From Planctomycetota bacterium (GTDB lineage: Bacteria > Planctomycetota > Phycisphaerae > Phycisphaerales > Phycisphaeraceae), in the NCBI GenBank assembly GCA_024276075.1, contig JAJRXX010000062.1, positions 140,257 to 204,256 of the forward strand: a DNA stretch of 64,000 nucleotides, given 5' to 3'. This document shows, piece after piece, positions 29,795 through 37,015 of this stretch. The translations under genes and the position numbers were made by a program. Numbering within the stretch: the first letter of the stretch is position 1; each line of letters opens with the position of its first letter. The notes beneath the pieces were generated by a model. It was not told the origin of the DNA and did not search any database. It saw only the letters and a list, made by a program, of their open reading frames with translations.

Positions 29795-30469
29795 ATGTTC
29801 ACGGGTATCGTCCAAATCCTAGGCCGAATAGGCACGGTTCAACAGCGACCGTTCGGCATACACCTCACCATCGAGCACGACGGTTGGGACAACGGCACCC
29901 CATCGCCAGGCGATTCGGTCTGTATCAGTGGCGTCTGCCTGACCGTCGTGGAATCTACCCAACGGGTGCTGAGCTTTGACGTGGTGGCCGAGACACTTGC
30001 CAAGACCACGCTGGGCGATATTGAGCCGGGGCAAATGGTCAACCTCGAACCCGCACTCACGCCCAATACACCCATCGGCGGTCACTTTGTCCAAGGCCAC
30101 ATCGACGGCCTGGGCCAAATCACAGGCGTCCGCGCCGACACCGACGACCGTCGGATCACCGTCGTGCCCGCTGTAGAGTCACCCGCAGTTGCTGCTGAAC
30201 TGATGGAAGCCATCGTACCCAAGGGCTCGGTGGCCATCGACGGCGTGAGCCTGACCGTCGCGGCAGTAGATCGGTCGCAGTTCGAGGTGGCACTGATCCC
30301 GACGACGCTCGAACACACCACGCTCGGCCGCGCCAAGGTTGACGACCGCGTGAACCTCGAAACCGACATCGTCAGCAAAACAGTAGTCCACTGGCTGCGG
30401 CAACGCTCCGCCTCGCAAACCAGCGTCTCCATGGACAACCTACGCAACGCGGGATTCTTGGGTCAATAA
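29795..30469 (+). CDS. ribE: Riboflavin synthase, alpha subunit
   Basis: Dismutates two 6,7-dimethyl-8-ribityllumazine to riboflavin. 224 residues made of two similar lumazine-binding barrels: MFTGIVQ and GDSVCISGVCLTVVE in the first, GHFVQGHIDGLG at the junction, KGSVAIDGVSLTVA in the second. Normal length. A CGGGG/CCCCG hairpin at 30489-30503 without T-tract follows the stop. Other rib genes are not in the window. Confidence 0.95.
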   Translation: MFTGIVQILGRIGTVQQRPFGIHLTIEHDGWDNGTPSPGDSVCISGVCLTVVESTQRVLSFDVVAETLAKTTLGDIEPGQMVNLEPALTPNTPIGGHFVQGHIDGLGQITGVRADTDDRRITVVPAVESPAVAAELMEAIVPKGSVAIDGVSLTVAAVDRSQFEVALIPTTLEHTTLGRAKVDDRVNLETDIVSKTVVHWLRQRSASQTSVSMDNLRNAGFLGQ

Positions 30470-30506
30470 AACAAACACATCGCCACGCCGGGGTAACGCC
30501 CCGCTG

Positions 30507-30612
30507 CTAGAACATTTTCAATTGACCTGCGGTGTACACAACGAGCCGCGACCGTCAGGGAGCGGTCAATTTGTTGCAACCAAACGCTATAGATGTGTTG
30601 AGAATGCGCTAG
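30507..30612. mobile_element. MITE-like element with gagccgcgaccgtcagggag module
   Basis: 106 bp bounded by CTAGAACATTTTCAATT and its imperfect inverse AAC..ATGCGCTAG (arms CTAG..CATT.TCAA). The centre (30542-30565) is the widespread module gagccgcgaccgtcagggag plus cgg. Read on the minus strand, the left end and centre match 36766-36830 over more than 60 bp. It lies between the convergent riboflavin synthase and SpoIIE-type phosphatase genes. Confidence 0.7.
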
Positions 30613-30641
30613 ACGTCTTTAGATTTTGAACTGATCCCCGG

Positions 30642-31925
30642 CTAGCCGACGGCACGTTGACCCGCTGTGGTGAGGCTCTTGGACTCACCAGCAACCTCCC
30701 GCTCCCGCTTGGCACCGATGCACAGTACCGTCAGGTCGTCGCGTTGGTTCAGGGAACCGATCTGCTGATCGAGCTTGCCTTCCAGACGGCTCACCGCCTG
30801 ATCCAACGGCCCGTTCGCCAAGTCCTTAAATTCCTCGAGGTACTGCATGTTGGCGGGGCACGCTTGGGCGTCGTCGCCCTCACTTAGCTGCGGAAACGCG
30901 GTCTGAAACCCGTCACTGTACACCAGCAAACGATCGCCCGGCGTCAGACGGATGCTCGCCACCTCGTATTGGCTATCGGGGAACATGCCAAGCAGCATCC
31001 CGTCAGGCTGAAGTTCGTCCACCGTGCCGTCGGCACGCAGCAACAGTGGGAACGGGTGCCCCGCGCGCGCCACCGACACCTCAAGTGTTTGACAATTAAT
31101 CACCCCATAACAAGCGGTGACGAACCGCGTTTTACCCGTGCGATGGCGGAACATGTCGTTGTTGAGTCGTGCCAGCGCCTCGCCGGGAGGTACCAGCCGA
31201 TACCCACTTGGGGCATTGGGGTCTTCGTCGATGCCGTGCAGAGACCGCTTGAGATACATCGTCATCAGCGCCGCCGGCACGCCGTGCCCCGCTGCATCGG
31301 CGACGAAAAAACCCACGTGATGATCGTCGAGACGAACCGCGTCGTATAGGTCTCCGCTGACATATCCCGCTGGTCGAAACAACACGCGTAGCTCCACGTG
31401 ATCACAACCGGGCAGAATTTGTGGCAAAAATTCTCGCTGGATTTGCGACGCGAGGCGCAGCTCCTCATCGATCTTGCCTATCTGGTCACACAAGCCGTCC
31501 TGGTGCACCTGTAGCATGCGCATTTCAGCTTTGAGCGACTGGACGATACCCGCTTGATTCCACAAGGTACGCAGCATGGCGCACAACGAGCCCGCGTCAG
31601 TGTCAGCCGGCGCCATGACAACACCGTCTTGAAACGGCGTGCCCATCGGCTGTGTATCGCCCGACACAGTGAGCATCGCGGAAATGTGATGCTGCCCCAG
31701 CAAACCGACAAGCTCGCCTAGCTGTGAGTTATCCTTACTATCCAACACGATCCACGCCACGCGCGTGCCGTCGAGGATCGTTTCATCGTCGAGGATGTGC
31801 TCTACCGTGGTCGTGAGGATGGGGGGAAACTCACGGTCGGGCCACGACCGCAGCGCCGCATCGACCCAATCCGACCGCAGCACGCCCGGCGTTGACCCGA
31901 TCAGCGTCAGGGATCTGATGCGCAT
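30642..31925 (-). CDS. SpoIIE-type PP2C protein phosphatase
   Basis: About 427 residues. N-terminal part (1-~130) looks like a degenerate receiver domain without the phospho-acceptor pattern. A coiled coil follows (about 135-170), then a SpoIIE/RsbU phosphatase domain beginning LASQIQREFLP, with metal-binding SGDLYD and FFVADAAGHGVPAALMTM, and ending in LLVYSDGF and DDLTVLCIG. Such proteins dephosphorylate anti-sigma antagonists in partner-switching systems. No anti-sigma or STAS gene is adjacent. A GTG at 31937 is an alternative start. Confidence 0.88.
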   Translation of the reverse strand: MRIRSLTLIGSTPGVLRSDWVDAALRSWPDREFPPILTTTVEHILDDETILDGTRVAWIVLDSKDNSQLGELVGLLGQHHISAMLTVSGDTQPMGTPFQDGVVMAPADTDAGSLCAMLRTLWNQAGIVQSLKAEMRMLQVHQDGLCDQIGKIDEELRLASQIQREFLPQILPGCDHVELRVLFRPAGYVSGDLYDAVRLDDHHVGFFVADAAGHGVPAALMTMYLKRSLHGIDEDPNAPSGYRLVPPGEALARLNNDMFRHRTGKTRFVTACYGVINCQTLEVSVARAGHPFPLLLRADGTVDELQPDGMLLGMFPDSQYEVASIRLTPGDRLLVYSDGFQTAFPQLSEGDDAQACPANMQYLEEFKDLANGPLDQAVSRLEGKLDQQIGSLNQRDDLTVLCIGAKREREVAGESKSLTTAGQRAVG

Positions 31926-31983
31926 AAACGCCCACACTGCCTGAGAGGAGATTTAAGAAATGACCACCTCGATTACTATCGGG

Positions 31984-32481
31984 CTAGCGGGCTTGTTTCT
32001 TAAGCGCTTCTAACGGCAAATCCACCTTGGTACCGGGCTTAAGACCAAATGAACCGAGCGTCCCGCCCCGCAGTTCGATCGCAAACTGGGCTGGCCAACG
32101 ACTTGTGTATCGCCGAAGTTCGTCTTCCGGCCTATCGAAAGGCTCCACCACCATCGCATGCGTTCCCACGACACGGCCGTTGGGCCCCAGGAAAATCAGA
32201 TCGATCGGCACAAGGCAACGACGCATGACAAATTGCAACACCCCCGCTCTCGGAAAGACAAAAAGCATACCCCCCTCAACCGAGACCTCACGCCGGTCGG
32301 ATAACCCTTGGTAGCGAGCCTGGCCGTCCAGCGCTAGTTCCAGGTTAAACACCCTGCCACCTAGCACCACCCGCTGATGGGTAGGCGTTGTCTCCGCCAC
32401 GCCGCCGCATCCCGTCAACACAGCAAACATCAACCACCCTACCGTCATACCGATTATTAACTTTAACCTTGCAATAGCCAT
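31984..32481 (-). CDS. DUF192 lipoprotein
   Basis: 165 residues. Signal peptide with lipobox VLTGC (Cys25) makes it a probable lipoprotein. The mature part is a DUF192 domain: LELALDGQARYQGLSDRREV, GMLFVFP, MRRCLVPIDLIFLG and VVGTHAMVVEP. The family is widespread and small, with no proven activity. Its start overlaps the 3' end of gluQ by 19 bp on the same strand, suggesting coupled translation. Confidence 0.85.
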   Translation of the reverse strand: MAIARLKLIIGMTVGWLMFAVLTGCGGVAETTPTHQRVVLGGRVFNLELALDGQARYQGLSDRREVSVEGGMLFVFPRAGVLQFVMRRCLVPIDLIFLGPNGRVVGTHAMVVEPFDRPEDELRRYTSRWPAQFAIELRGGTLGSFGLKPGTKVDLPLEALKKQAR

Positions 32482-33461
32482 GCGTGATCCTTTTGCGTAA
32501 ACGTCACCGGCCCACGTGGCAAACCTGTAAGAGCAAAGCCATTAAGAAACTCGCTCGCTCCCATCGGTTCATTATGGTCTACCACACCGCACCACCGCGC
32601 GATTAGGCCGATGACCCGCTCGCTTCGCACGCCCTGTTGCCGATACGTCGCCAGCTTCGTGTCGCCGTGCCGCTTCGCTAGGCGCCTGCCATCCGGGCCC
32701 AGCACCAGCGGCACGTGTATGTACTGTGGCACGGGCGTTAAATCCAACATCCGATACAGCCATAGCTGCCGACCCGTCGACCGGATCAGATCGTCGCCGC
32801 GGATCACCTCCGTCACCCCCTGGCGAGCGTCGTCCACCACGACCGCTAACTGATACGCGGGCAGCCCCGCCTTCGTCGCCACGACAAAGTCGCCCACCTG
32901 TTGTTGCACATCCACGCGCTGCGGGCCGCAGAGCTGATCGGTAAATTGGACCACCTCGTCGGGCACCACGACCCGCCACGCCGCCGCGTCCGTCGCAAGT
33001 GCCACACCACCCCCGCCGCCGCCGCCGCCAATCCCCCTCGCACCACCCCCGCCTGTACCACTGACCCCCGCGCCGGGCCGACACGTGCCAGGGTACCGCA
33101 GTTCGTGATCGTCGCCGTGCGGTGCCGACTGTACCGCCACGACCTCGCTGCGGGTGCATGTACAGGGGTACACCAATCCCTGTTGTTTAAGCCGGGCCAA
33201 AGCGTCCCTGTAGGGTGCCAAATCGCTCCGCTGGTAGAGCGGCCCGCCCTCCCAGTCGATCCCCAGCCACCGCAGGTCTTCAATGGCCTGCTCGCTGGCG
33301 CCTTCCTTGACCCGTGGGCCGTCCAGGTCCTCGATGCGTAAAAGCAACCGGTGCCCTTGCCCACGAGCGATCGCCCAATTGATCAGGAACGTGCGAGCGT
33401 TGCCCAGGTGCATCGCACCCGTAGGCGACGGAGCCAAGCGTGTGGTCGGGGTATCCATCAC
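32463..33461 (-). CDS. gluQ: Glutamyl-Q tRNA(Asp) synthetase
   Basis: GluRS paralogue without anticodon-binding domain that attaches glutamate to queuosine in tRNA-Asp. 332 residues with LAPSPTGAMHLGNART (HIGH-equivalent), zinc-site Cys100, Cys102 and Cys127 in YPCTC and YPGTC, and RLAKRHGD as the KMSKS equivalent. A glycine-rich insertion (about 129-153), coded by GGC/CCG-type triplet repeats on the plus strand at 33003-33040, interrupts the region after the zinc motif and is not normal for the family. It overlaps the downstream DUF192 gene. Confidence 0.9.
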   Translation of the reverse strand: MMDTPTTRLAPSPTGAMHLGNARTFLINWAIARGQGHRLLLRIEDLDGPRVKEGASEQAIEDLRWLGIDWEGGPLYQRSDLAPYRDALARLKQQGLVYPCTCTRSEVVAVQSAPHGDDHELRYPGTCRPGAGVSGTGGGGARGIGGGGGGGGVALATDAAAWRVVVPDEVVQFTDQLCGPQRVDVQQQVGDFVVATKAGLPAYQLAVVVDDARQGVTEVIRGDDLIRSTGRQLWLYRMLDLTPVPQYIHVPLVLGPDGRRLAKRHGDTKLATYRQQGVRSERVIGLIARWCGVVDHNEPMGASEFLNGFALTGLPRGPVTFTQKDHAWLLQG

Positions 33462-33478
33462 CGATTATCCTATCAACG

Positions 33479-34102
33479 ATGACCCTTGAACCCGCGAATA
33501 CAAAACCCCTGGGACTGGCAGTACTGATCAGCGGCGGAGGCACCACGCTCCAAAACCTCATCGACGAGATCGACCGTGGCCAGCTCAACGCTCAGATCAA
33601 GCTCGTCGTCAGCTCCAACCCCACCGCCTTTGGCCTCGAACGCGCAAACAAAGCCGCAATCCCCACCGCCGTCGTGACCAAAAAAGACTTCGACACCCCC
33701 GCCCGAATGTCGCAGCATGTATTCGACCTGGTCCGTGATGCCGGTGCCGACTTGGTCTGCCTAGCCGGTTACCTGAGCCTATTGGAAATCCCCGACGACT
33801 TCGCCACCCGCGTGATCAACATCCACCCCGCCCTGTTACCCGCGTTCGGGGGCACGGGCATGTACGGCCGCCGCGTGCACGAAGCTGTGTTAGCCGCCGG
33901 GTGTAAGGTCTCAGGACCCACGGTGCACTTCTGCGACCAGACCTACGACACCGGCCCCATCATCGTCCAGCGTACCTGCCCCGTGCTCGAAGGCGACACG
34001 CCCGACACCCTGGCCCAGCGCGTGTTCGAGCAAGAGTGCATCGCCTACCCCGAAGCAATCCGCCTGATCGCTGCTGACCGGGTTAATACCAATCAAGATT
34101 AA
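33479..34102 (+). CDS. purN: Phosphoribosylglycinamide formyltransferase
   Basis: Transfers the formyl group of 10-formyl-THF to GAR in purine synthesis. 207 residues from the ATG at 33479 (MTLEPANTK). The frame is open from 33440, but that part overlaps the divergent gluQ. Family marks: LISGGGTTLQNLIDEI, INIHPALLPAFGG with the catalytic Asn/His pair and HFCDQTYDTGPII with the catalytic Asp. The last residues, TNQD, and the TAA stop fall inside a dispersed repeat (34088-34189), so the native C-terminus has been replaced or extended by it. Confidence 0.93.
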   Translation: MTLEPANTKPLGLAVLISGGGTTLQNLIDEIDRGQLNAQIKLVVSSNPTAFGLERANKAAIPTAVVTKKDFDTPARMSQHVFDLVRDAGADLVCLAGYLSLLEIPDDFATRVINIHPALLPAFGGTGMYGRRVHEAVLAAGCKVSGPTVHFCDQTYDTGPIIVQRTCPVLEGDTPDTLAQRVFEQECIAYPEAIRLIAADRVNTNQD

Positions 34103-34189
34103 TACTTGCGCAGCATCTGCGAACGCGAAAACAGGGCAGACAATAACTTACATCACTTACGACGCGCTAAAACTACACGCAATGCGTAT
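34088..34189 (+). repeat. ATACGCAATGCGTAT repeat, copy 2
   Basis: Matches copy 1 (643-744) almost base for base from accaatcaagattaatactt to the terminal palindrome (here acacgcaatgcgtat, one change). It begins within purN and supplies its last four codons and stop. Directly after, at 34190-34216, lies cactgattgcaagcaaccag, a degenerate REP hairpin like that at 36191-36217. Confidence 0.85.
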
Positions 34190-34283
34190 CACTGATTGCA
34201 AGCAACCAGTGCCACCCTGACTCCGTGACAACTATTATGCGACAGGTGTATCATGCCCGTGAAGGGGCTGCTCATCGTGAGTG

Positions 34284-34934
34284 CTACGACGGCTCGTCGT
34301 CTGATAGCAGGTCGTCGGCAGCGCCATCGCGGAGGTGCTCGACGGCTTTGCGGTAAATGGCGTTGGACTGGGGTGCTTGCGGCTGGGCGGGGGGTTGCTT
34401 GGTTGCGTTTTTGGCGGGTTGAGCAGGGGATTTCTCGGTTGAGATTTTTGTGGGTTCGGTGGTGGCTGGCGTTGCGGCGGTGGGCGCTTTGTGAGCGACG
34501 GACTGCAATAAAACCCGACTCTGGTCGAGCAACGTCTCGGCACGCCGAGTCAGCGTGGCGATCTGCAACTGCGAGGCTTCCCACTGACGCTGGAGTGTGT
34601 CGATTTTTGTTTCTAGCTTGGTCAGCGAACGGGTAAAGTTCTGGTCAAACCGAGCCATCCACTGGTCGTAGGTCTGGAGCGTGCTGGCGACGTCCTTCTG
34701 TATCTGATCACGCAGGTGGTCTTGCTGATCCTTAATTTGGCCCAGCAGGTCCTGCTGCTGCGTGGTATAGGCCTCGGCGGCTTTGAATAGCTGCATGCCT
34801 AGCTGAACGCGCTGCTGCGCCTGGGCGGTTACACGGCGGATCGCTTCGGACTGCTGCTTGGGCGATAATGGGCCTCTGGGTGGGATCGGCAGCGCATCGG
34901 CTTTCATTAATCGTAATTTTGGTGCTTGGCTCAT
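34284..34934 (-). CDS. Coiled-coil protein with Ala/Pro/Lys-rich tail, unknown function
   Basis: 216 residues, very Gln-rich. Residues about 25-145 form a long amphipathic helix or coiled coil (QQRVQLGMQLFKAAEAYTTQ, then repeated Gln/Leu heptads to LLDQSRVLLQ). Residues about 150-185 are a low-complexity Ala-Pro-Thr-Lys linker. It ends in an acidic tail LLSDDEPS. No signal peptide, membrane segment or known domain. It diverges from nif3 at 35010 by 75 bp. Possibly a structural or DNA-associated protein, but this is a guess. Confidence 0.55.
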   Translation of the reverse strand: MSQAPKLRLMKADALPIPPRGPLSPKQQSEAIRRVTAQAQQRVQLGMQLFKAAEAYTTQQQDLLGQIKDQQDHLRDQIQKDVASTLQTYDQWMARFDQNFTRSLTKLETKIDTLQRQWEASQLQIATLTRRAETLLDQSRVLLQSVAHKAPTAATPATTEPTKISTEKSPAQPAKNATKQPPAQPQAPQSNAIYRKAVEHLRDGAADDLLSDDEPS

Positions 34935-35009
34935 GGTGTTGTTTCAGATCAATCGGTCAACCGGGGGCCCGTGCTGCACAATCACCGCGTTCTGCGGTAA
35001 GCTGCCCTG

Positions 35010-36119
35010 ATGCGGCTCGAAGAGGTATTGACAATCCTGCGTGGCTTAGCGGACGAGCGTCTAGCGGAGTCGTGGGACCGCGTGGGGCTACAGGTGGGCG
35101 ATCCGGCGTGGACCGTACGCGGTGCGATCCTGTGTATCGACCTGACGCAACAAGTGCTCGAAGAGGCAATCGGGGCGAAGGCGTCCCTGATCGTGGCGTA
35201 TCACCCGCTGATCTTCGCGCCGCTCGAAAGCGTGACGGCGCTTGAGCCCAAGAGTCGGATCGTCTTGGAGGCGGCTAGGCGGCGGATCGCGGTCTACAGC
35301 CCGCACACAGCACTGGACGCGGTACAGGGTGGCGTGAACGATTGGCTGTGTGACGGCTTGGGGCAGGGCGTCCGGGAGCCGATTCGGGCCACAGCGTCGG
35401 GCCAGGCGGTGCAATATAAAATAGTGACGTTTGTCCCTCACGATCACGCGGAGGGGTTGCGCATGGCGCTGGCATTGGCGGGGGCGGGCGTCATCGGCGA
35501 CTACACGCAGTGCTCGTTTGGCGTGTCGGGCCAGGGGACGTTTCGGGGTGGGCAATCGACGAACCCCGCGGTGGGCAAGCGTGGCAGACTGGAGCGCGTG
35601 GCAGAGCTACGCATCGAGATGGTGTGCCCAGCCGATCGTCTGGGGCAGGTGGTCGCGACGCTGCGCGGGGCGCACCCGTACGAGGAGCCCGCGTTTGATG
35701 TTTACCGTTTGGAGTCGCCCCCTCAATCGGGCCAGGGCCAGGGCAGGGTTGTCACATTTGATAAGCCGGTAAGCACCGCGACGCTGATCAAGCGGGTTAA
35801 GCAACACCTGGGGGTCGATGTCTTAGATGTGGCGGTGCCCGACGGCGTGAAGCATATCAAGCGCATCGGCGTGTGTGCAGGTTCGGGCGGGTCGCTGTTG
35901 GCCAAGGCGGGCCAAATCGACGCGTTCCTAACCGGTGAGATGCGCCACCACGACGTGCTCAGTGCCAAGGGGCGTGACGTCATGGTCATGCTCGCGGGGC
36001 ACACACAGACGGAGCGGCCGTACCTGAAGGTCTACCGCAAGCGGATCATGAAAGCGGGTGGCAAGGGCATCGACTGGCGGATTAGCAGAGCGGATCAGCC
36101 GCCATCGCGGCTCACTTAG
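35010..36119 (+). CDS. Nif3-like dinuclear metal protein (YqfO type)
   Basis: 369 residues. Nif3/DUF34 proteins form hexamers with a two-metal site. Some have been linked to GTP cyclohydrolase I type 2 annotation, but without secure activity. Metal-binding stretches LIVAYHPLIF, SPHTALDAVQGGVND and the C-terminal FLTGEMRHHDVL and LAGHTQTE are present. The middle (about 130-240) is a PII/CutA-like insertion, ending HPYEEPAFDVYRL, as in Bacillus YqfO. The TAG stop is part of the terminal inverted repeat of the element at 36116. Confidence 0.9.
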   Translation: MRLEEVLTILRGLADERLAESWDRVGLQVGDPAWTVRGAILCIDLTQQVLEEAIGAKASLIVAYHPLIFAPLESVTALEPKSRIVLEAARRRIAVYSPHTALDAVQGGVNDWLCDGLGQGVREPIRATASGQAVQYKIVTFVPHDHAEGLRMALALAGAGVIGDYTQCSFGVSGQGTFRGGQSTNPAVGKRGRLERVAELRIEMVCPADRLGQVVATLRGAHPYEEPAFDVYRLESPPQSGQGQGRVVTFDKPVSTATLIKRVKQHLGVDVLDVAVPDGVKHIKRIGVCAGSGGSLLAKAGQIDAFLTGEMRHHDVLSAKGRDVMVMLAGHTQTERPYLKVYRKRIMKAGGKGIDWRISRADQPPSRLT

Positions 36120-36254
36120 CCCCGGGGGGGTGACCTACACCCGTCGGGTGGCACAGCTTGCTTGCAAGCTGTGTTGCAGAGGGTCGTGACTCACGGGTTG
36201 CAAGCAACCCGTGCCACACCTGTCGGATGCCACGGGTGTGATCACCCGGGGCTA
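36116..36254. mobile_element. MITE-like element carrying two REP hairpins
   Basis: 139 bp whose ends are inverted repeats: TTAGCCCCGGG...GTGA...ACACCCG at the left and its inverse CGGGTGTGATCACCCGGGGCTAA at the right (about 23 paired bases). Inside are two opposed REP-like hairpins, GCACAGCTTG/CAAGCTGTG and CACGGGTTGC/GCAACCCGTG, the same family as at 18611 and 34190. The left end provides the TAG stop of nif3. Confidence 0.75.
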
Positions 36255-36273
36255 AATGGGTCCGGATTCAGCC

Positions 36274-36351
36274 GTAGGCCCGGCATCGTGCCGGGCAATG
36301 AATCACCAACACACACACCAAGCTGCCCGGCATTGTGCCGGGCCTACCGGG
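36274..36351. repeat. Paired GCCCGGCA hairpins (BIME-like)
   Basis: Two hairpins, GCCCGGCA-tcg-TGCCGGGC and GCCCGGCA-ttg-TGCCGGGC, in inverted arrangement with outer taggcccgg/ccgggccta ends, separated by a run of acacacac. A run of ten G follows at 36376-36385. The remainder up to the rpsR start (36520) shows only a ribosome binding site (gagacggag). No gene is present between 36120 and 36519. Confidence 0.75.
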
Positions 36352-36519
36352 TAGCACGTCGGCGCTGCTTCTGGCGGGGGGGGGGTTGTGTCTCCTGGGG
36401 CGGCGCAGGCATTTGGCTTCACGGCGTTTGGCCTATAGAATCCCTGCTCGTGACGTGAATGCCGTCGCCGCGGCTGTGTTTGGCTAGCGGCTATTTAACC
36501 CGAGACGGAGTGACTTGAA

Positions 36520-36768
36520 ATGGCAGAATTTACTAAACTCAAAGCGAAGTCGGGGTCGATCCTGAAGCTCGCTAAGAAGAGCAGCACCGGCGTCGTGCAC
36601 ATCGACTACCGCGACATCGACTCGCTACAACGGCTGCTGACCCCCAACGGCAAGGTCCAGGGACGCAAGCGCACAGGTCTATCGGCACGCGAGCAGCGGT
36701 TAGCAGCACAGGCGATCAAGCGGGCACGCTACATGGCGTTGCTCCCCTACACCTCCGCGACGCTGTAG
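36520..36768 (+). CDS. rpsR: 30S ribosomal protein S18
   Basis: 82 residues with the S18 core IDYRDIDSLQRLLTPNGKVQ, RKRTGLSAREQRLAAQAIKRA and ALLPYT. It lies in the platform of the 30S subunit beside S6. In most bacteria rpsR sits with rpsF, ssb and rplI, but here it is alone between repeats and uvrA. The TAG stop (36766-36768) is the first three bases of the terminal inverted repeat of the following element. Confidence 0.93.
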   Translation: MAEFTKLKAKSGSILKLAKKSSTGVVHIDYRDIDSLQRLLTPNGKVQGRKRTGLSAREQRLAAQAIKRARYMALLPYTSATL

Positions 36769-36975
36769 CGCATTCTCAACGCATCTGTGGCGATTGGTTA
36801 CAACAAATGGCCCGCTCCCTGACGGTCGCGGCTCGTTTTATGCCAGTCAAGATTAATACTTGCGCGGTATCTGCGAACGCGAGGATAGAACAAACAATAA
36901 CTTACATCACTTACAACGCGCTAGAAATATACGCAATGCGTATTAGACGCTACACATGGATTGAGAACGCTCTAG
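36766..36975. mobile_element. Composite MITE-like element between rpsR and uvrA
   Basis: 210 bp flanked by TAGCGCATTCTCAA and TTGAGAACGCTCTA (12 of 14 bases inverted match). It contains, in order, the inverted gagccgcgaccgtcagggag module (about 36808-36832) and a complete 102-bp ATACGCAATGCGTAT module (36842-36943). No transposase. It reaches to within 41 bp of the uvrA start, so the uvrA promoter must lie within or beside it. Confidence 0.75.
36842..36943 (+). repeat. ATACGCAATGCGTAT repeat, copy 3
   Basis: Starts gccagtcaagattaatactt and ends with the perfect palindrome ATACGCAATGCGTAT at 36929-36943. It differs from copy 1 at scattered positions only. This copy sits inside the composite element with TAGCGC/GCTCTA ends. 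Confidence 0.85.
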
Positions 36976-37015
36976 TATCGCCGTGTCTCGGTGCATGGAT
37001 TGCGTGGTGAGTTCA

